DNA of 40,769 nt. It comes from Symbiodinium natans. Its lineage: Eukaryota; Sar; Dinophyceae; Suessiales; Symbiodiniaceae. Each line of letters starts with the position of its first letter. The first letter of the stretch is position 1. Positions 1 through 9,627 of this stretch are shown here, piece by piece. The position numbers and the translations under genes are program-made. Below the pieces are notes generated by a model. That model saw nothing but the letters and a program-made list of their open reading frames with translations, was not told the DNA's origin and ran no database searches. The DNA lies in NCBI GenBank assembly GCA_905221605.1, contig CAJNDS010000611.1, positions 64,001 through 104,769 on the forward strand, given 5' to 3'.

Positions 1-197
1 GGTCCAAGAAGGAGTCATGGTGCAATGAGGCCATGGGACGAGTGCATCTGCCAACTCTGTATTCGTTTCTATAGCATACGGGCACTTCTGTCTATACGTT
101 GCGTTGAAGACTCATCCGCAATTGACGGGCATGACGGGCTCTCACCTTAATGTACGAACGTGTTCAGATGGGTCGCATCAAACATCACCAGGAACGA

Positions 198-227
198 CAC
201 CACCACCACCACCACCACCACCACCAC

Positions 228-313
<86 letters not shown>

Positions 314-660
314 CCAGCAGAACCAGCAGAACCAGCAGAACCAGCAGAACCAGCAGAACCAGCAGAGCCAGCAGAGCCAGCAGAGCCAGCAGAGCCAGCA
401 GAACCAGCAGAACCAGCAGAACCAGCAGAACCAGCAGAACCAGCAGAACCAGCAGAACCAGCAGAACCAGCAGAGCCAGCAGAGCCAGCAGAGCCAGCAG
501 AGCCAGCAGAACCAGCAGAACCAGCAGAACCAGCAGAACCAGCAGAACCAGCAGAACCAGCAGAACCAGCAGAACCAGCAGAACCAGCAGAACCAGCAGA
601 ACTAGCAGAACCAGCAGCACCAGCAGAAGCAGCAGCACAGCAGCAGCAGCAGAACCAGCA
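198..660. repeat. Compound CAC / CAG / (AAC|AGC)-CAG-CAG microsatellite
   Basis: A (CAC)n tract at about 198-230 passes directly into (CAG)n at 231-311 and then into a 9-bp array of AACCAGCAG and AGCCAGCAG units to about 602, with a degenerate CAG tail to about 660. The 9-mers are ordered in blocks: 6 AAC units, 4 AGC, 8 AAC, 4 AGC, then about 11 AAC, which points to block-wise expansion. All three plus frames are open through it (poly-His/Gln/Asn, poly-Ser/Arg/Thr, poly-Ala/Glu/Pro), and the minus strand gives poly-Leu/Val. Openness here follows from the repeat and is not evidence of coding. Confidence 0.97.
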
Positions 661-914
661 GCAGAGGCTTTGCTATACGGATTTGTCAGGGCAAGCAATG
701 CGGGCGCAGAGCATGTCGCTCATATTATGTTTTGGCGTCGGCTTTTGTTGAATCAACGCACGACAGATGAACTGCTTCGGCTTTGCGATCTTGCGATCAC
801 TGACAGGAGCGCAAACGAGAGCAAGGGAGCCTCGAGTCCGCGCGGACATCGGCGATGCTGTTCAGCGCCGATGCCCGTGCACATGAGCATATCAAGGCCG
901 GGCCGGGCTATGGG

Positions 915-975
915 GGGCACCATGGGTTTAGGATTTCGGGTTAAGGTTTAGGGCCAGGGTTTACTAGGGTTTACG
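915..975. repeat. Degenerate telomere-like TTTAGGG patch
   Basis: Several imperfect GGGTTTAGG / GGGTTTA(C)TAGGG words occur within about 60 bp just before the first coiled-coil exon. They match the plant/alveolate telomere unit TTTAGGG but are too degenerate to be a telomere. The same kind of patch recurs at 22.0, 28.0-28.5 and 36.7-37.7 kb. Confidence 0.6.
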
Positions 976-981
976 GTGCAG

Positions 982-3900
982 GCTCAGCTGCAAGACGAGC
1001 TGGCGCACATCCAAACGACGAGCGAGGAGTGCGACAGGGTGCGTGACCGAGTGACCACGTCGGGGCTGGCCGTGATGTCCGTGCAGTGCAGAGGAGTTCT
1101 GACAGTGCTCTCTATCAACGATGCAACGAGTTGAATGTGCCTTTTTTTGTGCACCCAGGCCATGCGCACCATCCTCCAGGAAGCGAGCAACACGTCGCAG
1201 GCACATGAGGGACTGCGACGTGTGGTAGCAGCCATGCGCAGCCATGTTAGGAGACATACACTTCTCATACAGTGGCGAGCGTAGGGCTAGAAGCGAGCAA
1301 GAAAGGAATCTCACTTTGTGCTGTTTCTGTTGTAGAAGTTTTTCGCAGACTTGCTCAGTGGACTCACTGTGGGATCATGCGGCCAGTAGTTCGACTACAG
1401 TTGTCATTTCTGCGCTGGGGGGGGGAGGGGGGGGTGTTTTCTTAGGCCGGCTGTTCTGTGCCCGAGAGGCGTTGGATGCCACGCGGCAGGATGACACAGT
1501 TGCTGCCAAGGCCGCGGCTTCGGGAAGTGCAGCGATCGCACGCGGTGGTGCCTGCAAGTCGGGGGTTGCATGAGGCAATAATCCTCAGAGCATGCTCTTG
1601 GGGTATTGCATGTCGATACATTGCGCTTCAGTACTGCGCGGCATCCGTGGAGAGCATTCCGCCGGCACAGTGTTGATACGCAAGTCAGTGTGAAGGCATC
1701 TGGACGATGGCACCGGGTTCTACGTTTTTTTCGGAAAAGCTCCCCACCCAAGAAGTAGGACTACTAGGTGTAGAGGCGGAGCACAGCAGGCGGGAAGTGG
1801 CATCAAAACATGCAAAGCCAGGTGGTCAGGCATGAATGCGATTAGCAGCCAAGTGGGGCTCGGACGGGTGCTGTATGCCAATGTGGTTTGGGCGGCGTGA
1901 GATGGGGCAACTCTGCCAAACTGAGTTCTCAATAAGCAGGCAGAACCAACTGCTACACACGCACACATGTCGAGTTGAGACTTCACTGTCACGAGATGAG
2001 GGCTCTTCGAGAGTAACGCCTGAAACAGCGCACCTCAGCATTCCTACGCTGTGACCCCCCTGAGCTGAAGCCCGGCAAAGCCCGTAGAAAGGGCACATTC
2101 GCTTTTTTTTGCTTCTTGTACAACGTGTCGCGACGTAATCAAGAAAAGCTCAACCCCTGTCGTCAAAGGCATCGATTCATGAACGGGTACTGCAGAATAG
2201 AATTCTGGGTAGGGATGATCGAAGCGGTGAGTCTTTGCGTGACGGTACCCCGAATCAAGTGCGCATTCTCCTCCGATTACCCAGGTGCTCAGCAAAGCAC
2301 TGGCCGGCCTTACGAGCCTTCGAGACCAGTGGTGGGGCCCGGGCCTGTCGCCTGAAGAGCGATTTTGTTTCGGGTATCTCCGCGAGTGCGTGTGCATCTG
2401 TCGGAATCCATGTGGCTGAGTTGTTCGGGCAGCCCCGTGAAGTCTCGGCTCAGCTGAGTTGGGTACACATTGCCAGCTTAGCTCCCGGCAACAAGCTCTA
2501 GCAACCATAATTTTCGGTCGTGCTTGACATCTACTGCCTTGTTCTGCCGCTCCTACCCCTGTGCAGCCATGCGAGCATCGGCATCTGTCAAGAGGATGTG
2601 ACAGGGTGACAGACTTTGTGGATGTCATCGATTCTGCTCAGCACAGGACGGTGCCTTTGCAGAGCAAGGCTTCCCCGAGAACAGCAGAGGAGGCCATGCA
2701 CAGCAGCATAGTCAGCCAGATCTTCGCAGCGCACGCATGTGAAAGCAGTAGCGTGAGATGGTGTGAGGCACGCTTGGCGCGGCAGGGCAGGCGAGCTTCA
2801 TCTCCAGATGCCTTGTCCAGCCTCCTGGATTTCAACAACTGGCTCTGCGGGTTGGTACTGTGCCAGGCATCTTGTAATCTCTCGTGGTGCTTGAGCCTGG
2901 TTCCTGCTTTTCCTGAGGGCTGTGCATGTTTGTGACCTTCACCAAAGTGGCAGTCCTCAGGTTCTGCGATCAAGGTGCCTTTTCATGGCCACTCGACGTC
3001 AACGCCAGCTCTCCAGGCAGTGCCCAATGGAGCACAGACCGACCGTGGTTACGAGAAGCCTTGGCTCTGCAGCCTGTCTGTTCGAGAGGGGCGTTCTCCT
3101 GTGCTTTGGTGTTGTTCTGTAGCTGTTGGATCTTTGAAGGGCTTAGGGCACTTGGGAAGTAACAAAGGCAAACTGAACCAGCGCGGCGCTCCCGGCTTGA
3201 TCTGCACCATACCTTTGTTTTGCACAATCTGATTCCGGCTGGCTGGATCCGAGGCAACGTGAAGACGAAGTGCCCTGAGCGAAGCAGGACCAAGCTGTCG
3301 GGGGCGCCGCCCCAAACACAGTCCAAGATCCAGCACAAGATCCAATCCAAGATCCAGCCCAAGGCGCAGCCCCAGGTTCAGCCCGAGGCGCAGCGCAACC
3401 CACCATCCAAGCCACAGCCCAAGGCGCATCCCCAGTCGCAGCCCCAGGCACAGGTCAGGGAGCCTACCAGGCCGCAGATGGTCTCGAGTGTCTCGAAGAC
3501 CTCGGTAAATACCTTGAAGCCCTCCAAGCCGACCAAATCACCTTCTTTGAAGCTCGTCACGAGCGTCATCAACTCCACACCAAAGCCGCTGCGTGGCGGA
3601 CAGCGGCAATCGCAGGACATGCCATCTCCCGAGGCCAGGAGTGATGATCTCTGCATGTCAGGCACACACATCCACTGCTCGTTCACTGAGAGTGCTCTCT
3701 CAGTGCAACTTTCTATCCGCTTTGTGCCGCCTTGTGAAGGAGTTGGCAGCCGGCGGCATTGGCTTCCTGGACTTAATTCCACCAGGGAAGATGGACCTAC
3801 AGCTGCGGTCTCGGGGGACGTTTGCAAGTTGTTTGTGGTGAATCTCAAGTATGCCCAAGTATTCCAAGCGTTGCTGAAGGCCGTCGCAAGCCACACGCCG

Positions 3901-6900
3901 AACACAGGATCGAGGAAACTCTTATCAATCTCGCTGCTGGGACTGATAGTGCGCTAGTAAAAAACATTTTTTGGTCGATGCCATGTGAGTCCATTGTTCG
4001 CGCTTTCTTCCCCCAAGGCGGGCCGTTTGCCAGCACACCCAAGAAGGCTGCTGCCTCTGCCCAAAGCACTGGCGAGGCCTCATTATAATGCGTTCCCGGT
4101 TCTATTCATCTATTTTTGCCTTCCTTTCTTCTTGCTCTGGCGCTGCCCGTCACTCTGTCACGTCGAGTGATGTCTTACACAGGCCTGAAACCACACATAC
4201 TTACTTGAAATCTTCTGTAAGTACAAAGTCGCAGTCCCCATGCCAGAATTCGGATGTACGTGCTTGCGCTCGTGGAGTATCCCGTTCCTCGCCTTTGCGC
4301 CCTGCAGGCCAGCAGAACGCCCCAGAGCTCACGCAGGAACTCCTCTTCGAGACTTGGCAAGTTGAGCCTTTCAGTTGGCTCAGAGGTCGGCCTAGAATGA
4401 CTTCTTTCTAAGCCGCGAGAATAGGATACGCCGGACTTGCACTCAGGAGCCTGGAGGAAGCCGCCAGTGGCTTGCGGTCGGCATCGCCCCGAGAGGCGCG
4501 AGACCTGCTCTGAAGCTCCTTGCTGCTCCTTGCTGCTCTTCTGAACTTCTCTAAGAGCTTTCGCCATTGCTGGGCTGTCTCTGCGAGGCACTTCGTGTTA
4601 GAGCTTATCCGCATGAGCGTCTCGGCTACGTGTTTGGAGACGTTTGGTGACGGAAGAGCATGCAGTGGCCCACTCTCATTGACAGCAGGGGCGGTTCAGC
4701 TCAGTTTAGCATATTCAGCAGCCAGCCAAGGGCAGCCTCTGAGAAGATGCTTGGCACCGTGACAGTTTCGTCCAATGTTTCCATCAGCACTGAGGAGCGA
4801 ACCTTCTGCAATCCTGCAGTCTTGTGCGTCCTGTGCAATGCCAACCAACCAACCAACCCGAAACGCTGCCTGGAAGCGAACGTCGTGGTGCCAGCCTGTC
4901 ACATCACTGTTGTCTCGTATCACAGAACCAGCATCAAGGCTTGACCACATCCACAATGCCTCTGCATAACACAGCATCACCAGATTACACCTTGTATACC
5001 TTATTGTATCAAGGATCATCGTGCACGCGCCACGTGTCGGACAAGAAATCGTCACATGTCATGTGACCAACATGACACGTCACCCAAATGCTCCTTCTGT
5101 CCTTCCTTCCCCCTCCCTCCTTCAATACATGGCTCGAAGTAAGTTGTTGGTTCCACGCCTGTCGCAGGACACGTTGAGGAGTGAGCGCGGTTTTGGCACT
5201 GTCTCCGACTCTCCTGCTGCTCAGCAGAATGTGCAGTGTAAATTATTGTGGAGTGCTGCGTTGATTGTTGCACGTTCCCTTGCATCAGGCGAACAGCAGT
5301 GCGAACGAGACCTTGTGCTCTCCCGCAGCTCAACAAGGCCTCTCGATTTGCCATCGATTTGCTATCGATTTGCTTCGTTGCGTAGAGCTGAATGTTTTCG
5401 AGTCGTTCACTGCCAGGCCTGCGCAGTCCAAGTTCCAGCCGCAGTCCAGCACAAAGTCCTGTGGCTGAGATACAGACAGAACACAGCTACACTGATCTGA
5501 CCGTTACCGGTTAACTTGGAGAGTCCCACCGCATTCCGCCAACTATAAGGCAAGCGGCTGCCATCACCAACAAGGCAGCGCGAAGCTGCGAAGCTCGAGA
5601 CGCCTCGCGAAGCTTCCATGCGCCGTCGTCGTGAAGCCGCAGACCGTGCCTTGTCTCGTCACGCCTGAGAGTTTCTCGAGTTGTCTGAGTTATTTGAGCA
5701 TACGCAAGCAGCGGGCCGGGTACCCCTCAGGCGAACTGCAGGCCCTGAAAGTGAAGCAGGCAGAGGTTGCGGGCGCTTCTCGAGAGATTGGCCTTGAGCT
5801 GCGCCGATCGCATGCAGCTCGGACGCGAAGACCAAGATCGAGCACATAGCGTAGTGACGTAGTGCGAGCAGATCCTCGCCGGGGTGCAACATTCATCCAT
5901 AGCCTGCTTCGTACCAGAAGTATCCAAGAAAGTTCCAAGGCACGGTCCTTCCAGTCCCCCTTTGCCATCGCAGAGCCGCAGGCAGTTGGGCTTCGTCTGA
6001 GAATGCCATGAACTCAATTGCAAGTTTGCTTTGTTTGCCCTGGCACTGTTTCGCCTGTGAGATGTGGGGACCGTGGGTCCTTGTCGGGGTACACTACCCT
6101 CGATGCCGCTTCCGAAACGTGTTTTTTCTTCTTCTTTTTGTATACCTCCACCCAAAAAATGGGTTATCCCAAACTGCCGCAAACTATCAAGGAAACAGCG
6201 GAATGATCTTGAATGTCGGAATCGCGACCTCAAAAAAGGGCGCACAGTTGCGATCAGCCGTGCGTGCAGGCCCCGAAGAAGCCTCCGAGCTCATGGAGCC
6301 CATCTCCGATGCCATCCCAAGGATCCGGATGTTGCCAGGAGCAAGTTGGCCCAGTGCTGGGTGACGAACTCCCGGCTCAATCAGTTTGGATCCCCGCAGA
6401 AACAGATGACTTGTTAATGTCCTTAGGATTTCATATGCCCATCGAAGCGGCATAGCAGTCTACTTGCCCAGTGGTGTGTCGTGACACGGGTCTTAGGACG
6501 AGACGCGTTTTAAGAAAATGAGAAGGGTGTTCTCTTCTGCTGTCAAAACTGGGCTAGTCGGCTAGTCCCCAAACTGCGGCGAACACACATCGAAGTTGTA
6601 GCTCCTGTCATATGTACAGAGCGTTCTTACTCTGTCCAAGGCTGCCAGAGAATCTTTTTCAGATTCGTTTAGGGCCATGTAGGGCCCAGGGGATGAGCCT
6701 GCGATTAGCATGATCAGCCGACTCAACACTCTGATACTCTAGCATACTCTAGCTGCGCTCGGTGAACTTCAGTCTCCTGTTCCCATGCTCCCCTTGTCAC
6801 CTCGCTAGCTGTCCATTTAGATGCGAGATTGACTGACCTGCCGCATTATCTTTCGTTAAAACAGGGTGATGCGCAGACAGTCGCATTCAATGATGGATAC

Positions 6901-9589
6901 GGTACGGAAGTGCCTGCGTGGATTGCTTTCGAACACAGTTGGCTAAAGATGCTGAAACATACTGGTTGCAAGCCCAGGCCACGCAACTAGCAATCCGGTG
7001 GATGCGGCCATGATGCTCGGCGAAGCAGAGAGTTGATGTGCGTCAGCTGTCGGAAAGGTGTGAGGCAAAGGAAGCACAAGCTTGGCATCTAAGGACGTCC
7101 TTGTCTGGCGTCAAGCAGTCTTTTGAGCTCCAGGCACAGGCATGCGAAGGCCGGGTCGGCGTTTCATTTTGTTCTGAGAGCATGCTGAGAGCATGCTGAA
7201 AGGAGTCTTTTGCTTGCTGTGCAAGATGCTGAGGCCTGCAGAAAGAGTCCGCAGACACCGCCAAAATTGTAGCGGGACGGGCCCACGATCTACAAGCGGC
7301 GCCGGGACCTCGGAGACGTCTCAAAACGGGCCTGACCGTTCCATCATCATTCAGAATCTCCTCGAAACAATGGCCTCTGCTCTGCTTTCTTTCGTCTGAT
7401 GCTCGTCTGTATGAGAAGTATCCATCCCTCTATGGTCCACGGTTTTTTGGGGTTTTGGACGCATCACCCCCCCCCGCCCCAGGCTGGATGCAGAGGGGCG
7501 GAAACTGGAGCTCACCCGGGATTTCTATGCGAAACGGCAGCGACGAAGTGCGTCGATGAAGGACGTCTACGACTCGCAGGTGGGCTCGTGATAGCCCCTT
7601 GAACATCCCTGAACTATGCCCACGAAAGCTCACCGTAGCAGCACTAGCAATTGCAGAGTCTCGTGAGGTCTCCTCGACGGAGTCGTATTTGCAAAGCTGT
7701 CACCTAAGCTTGTGGTATTCTTCTTCCATGATTGTTCTTCGCGCTGCAATTGCTGGCTGGCACTAAGACCTTGATCAGTCGTGTGGCAAGAGCGCCCTGG
7801 AGCAGCAGTCGCATGAGATGCAGGCCACGTCTTCATCTTCCAGACAAGCCACGCGAGGCCACTTGTCCATGTCTGCCATTGCGCTTTTGGCAGGCGGACG
7901 TGCGTGCCTTGAACGATGCTGACATGGTCTTTACTGGCCAACCTATCAAGGCCAGTCTCCCGTCTTGCGCTGCGCCCGTTCTTCCTGGTGTCGAAGCGAG
8001 CTTAAGATGCCATGCTGCCAGGCTGCGCATCTCTTGCGAGGATCTTCGAAGAGCCTCTCGCGTGCCTGGCATGATTCGACAGGGAGGCTTTGTGATGCCT
8101 GCCGGGCCCTGGCCCATCCCGCCACCCAAAACGACAAAACATGACATGTTGTCTGACCCTTTCAAGAGAATCATTGTCATGTGGTGCTTTAGGGCCTCAC
8201 CTGGCAGTTTCAAGCTGGCCACCCCAACCGGCACTTGCTGAGCTTCTGCAGGTTATTTGGCGGGGTCGAACCAAAGTGTGGATTGCACCGAACCCCGCAC
8301 AATAAGCCCCCAGAGCCCGGGATGTGCGATGATGCTGGCGCAGGGGCCTCCGCCCGGAAATTGCGTTCAAGCCCAGATTTAGTTGGGTCTTGGCGCGACA
8401 CGCATGAGCAAACACCGAACCTGCCATCCAAAGTGCGACAGCTTCGGTGGCAACGCTTCACATTTCACCTTTCCGCCGCTCACCTCCGTTTCCCTGTCTC
8501 GCCTTCAAGGGCTCTGAGACGTTTGAAGAACAGCTGTTTAACCGGTGAGACAACCAGTGAATGGTAGTCGGGTTCCTATCGAACACAAGGGATGACTCCG
8601 TGGTGGGGCTTGTAAGGTCAAGGGTTTGTGGGGCTTAGAGTCGCAAGCCTGCACGTAGCTCTCACACTCGCTCTCACTCTCATTCTCACTCTCACTCGCA
8701 CTCGCCCTGGTGCTCGCGCGCACTCGCACTCGCACTCTCACTTTCACTCTCACTCGCACTGTCACCTTCACTCCCACTCCCACTCCCACTCCCACTCCCC
8801 CTCTTTCCCACCCTCTCTCTCTCTATCCCTCTCTTCTTTTCTGTTTTTTAACTCTCTTTCTTTCTCTCTGTGTCTCTACTTTCCGACTCGGCTTGGTACC
8901 GTTCTGTCTTGACTCGCGCCCGTCATATTTTCCTTTCGCCTCTTTCCCGACTCGGCCCTTGCCATTTTTGGACCCGAGCTTCAAGACAAACGCTGCGCGC
9001 TTTTGACGACACGTCTTGTGCGGTGGCCTTGCATAGAGAGCGAGCGCCATAAAGGTTCCATAGGCCATTCAAGGGTGGTGCAGTTGTGCGGTGATTTGGT
9101 CCAGCCTCAGTCCACCGAACGAGAAGGAGGTCTTCAGGAGGTACATTCAATCCTGCGACCAAGGCCGCTTGACTCCAAACACTTTAAGCAGGTGCATCGA
9201 GTCCATTCTTGTTAATATTCCTCTGCCCTCACTGTTGACCTTGTCTTGCCGTTCGCCGTTTTTCCAGCCTTTGACAGGCCAGTGGAAGAGGCAGCGCTTG
9301 CGATGGGGGTGTCGATCGACTGAGAGACTGCACCCGGCCTCTGGCAATCCGAGCCCGGCCAAAGTCCGTCTGATGCGGTCGTCCAGCACATGTCAAGCAT
9401 TCTCAACCGCTCACGCAGCTTTGACAGGCTCAGGGAATGCACAGGCGTATCCACAAATTGGCTCCGGCCGGGCCTGCCCTTCGGCTCAAGACTGAATAGT
9501 CCTGGAGCTTTCGCCTGTTGAGATCTGTGAAATGGCCACGGCTGATGGCGCAACAAGGCCCAATGAACAGGCAGGGAAGACAATCAAGG
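982..9589 (+). CDS. Multi-exon coiled-coil protein (set of mini-exons; gaps unresolved)
   Basis: I do not recognise the protein. A series of 30-100 bp plus-strand segments, most after an AG and several before a GT donor, reads as charged helical peptide. Best supported: 982-1038 (AQLQDELAHIQTTSEECDR, donor GTGCGT), 1159-1245 (AMRTILQEASNTSQAHEGL...), 1469-1544, 5731-~5820 (ELQALKVKQAEVAGASRE...), 6192-6246 (KQRNDLECRNRDLKKGR), ~6948-7000 (LAKDAETYWLQAQATQLAIR), ~7043-7165 (QLSERCEAKEAQAW...), ~7235-7300, 7483-7579 (LDAEGRKLELTRDFYAKRQR..., acceptor after a C-tract, donor GTGGGC), ~7790-7832, ~7894-7925, ~8022-8060, ~8510-8544 (donor GTGAGA), ~9103-9191 (NEKEVFRRYIQSCDQGR..., donor GTGCAT), ~9262-9300, ~9394-9440 and 9523-9589. 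Heptad-like spacing suggests a structural or scaffold role. The 1.55-5.73 kb gap may be a long intron or a gene boundary, so this could be two genes. No start codon was identified. Confidence 0.55.
1545..5730. other. Intron or intergenic stretch with conflicting weak ORFs
   Basis: No exon here is supported as well as those on either side. A 124-codon plus frame at 2561-2935 contains the helix-like TAEEAMHSSIVSQIFAAHA and may be an exon. At 4175-4640 the minus strand reads as charged helix in two overlapping frames (for example MAKALREVQKSSKEQQ), while the plus strand at about 4309-4365 reads QQNAPELTQELLFETWQ before a GTTGAG donor; both cannot be right. A 194-codon minus frame at 2044-2628 has no recognisable motif. 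Small C-rich and CCAA tracts occur around 4845 and 5100. Confidence 0.4.
3220..3957 (+). CDS. Pro/Gln/Lys-repeat reading frame, possible exon
   Basis: A 245-codon plus frame. Its first half carries short imperfect K-[IA]-Q-[PSH] repeats (about 3310-3460), followed by a Ser/Thr/Lys-rich segment (residues about 90-140, for example VREPTRPQMVSSVSKTS) and a less convincing tail. The nucleotide repeat is an imperfect CCAAGATCCAG / CCAAGGCGCAG array of 12-18 bp units. The minus strand is also open over the same repeat (Leu/Gly alternation), so openness partly reflects composition. No domain is recognised. It would be a disordered linker if real; its relation to the flanking coiled-coil exons is unknown. 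Confidence 0.3.
   Translation: MHNLIPAGWIRGNVKTKCPERSRTKLSGAPPQTQSKIQHKIQSKIQPKAQPQVQPEAQRNPPSKPQPKAHPQSQPQAQVREPTRPQMVSSVSKTSVNTLKPSKPTKSPSLKLVTSVINSTPKPLRGGQRQSQDMPSPEARSDDLCMSGTHIHCSFTESALSVQLSIRFVPPCEGVGSRRHWLPGLNSTREDGPTAAVSGDVCKLFVVNLKYAQVFQALLKAVASHTPNTGSRKLLSISLLGLIVR
8655..8880. repeat. CTCTCA/CTCGCA hexamer array passing into a CT-rich tract
   Basis: Imperfect hexamers CTCTCA, CTCGCA, CTTTCA and CTCCCA run from about 8655 to 8805, then degrade into a pyrimidine-rich CTCTCTCT/TTTCT tract to about 8880. The strand is almost purely pyrimidine plus A. It lies in the gap between the coiled-coil exons at ~8544 and ~9103, so is probably intronic. Confidence 0.9.
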
Positions 9590-9627
9590 GTGTGCTCGGA
9601 TGAGTAGCGTTCTGAGATGCCCTGGAG

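Noticed and set aside
147-698. 183-codon poly-Leu/Val minus-strand frame
   Set aside because: It is the reverse complement of the CAC/CAG repeat; openness and hydrophobicity follow from the repeat alone.
2044-2628. 194-codon minus-strand frame
   Set aside because: Long, but with no motif, no splice context and competing plus frames; not enough to call a gene, though a homology search would be worthwhile.
5727-6245. 172-codon minus-strand frame
   Set aside because: Overlaps plus-strand coiled-coil exons with better composition and splice borders; treated as a shadow.
9476-9496. TTCGGCTCAAG resembling the end of the dinoflagellate spliced leader (TTTTGGCTCAAG)
   Set aside because: Only the last part matches, and the preceding leader sequence is absent; no relict leader was found in the window.
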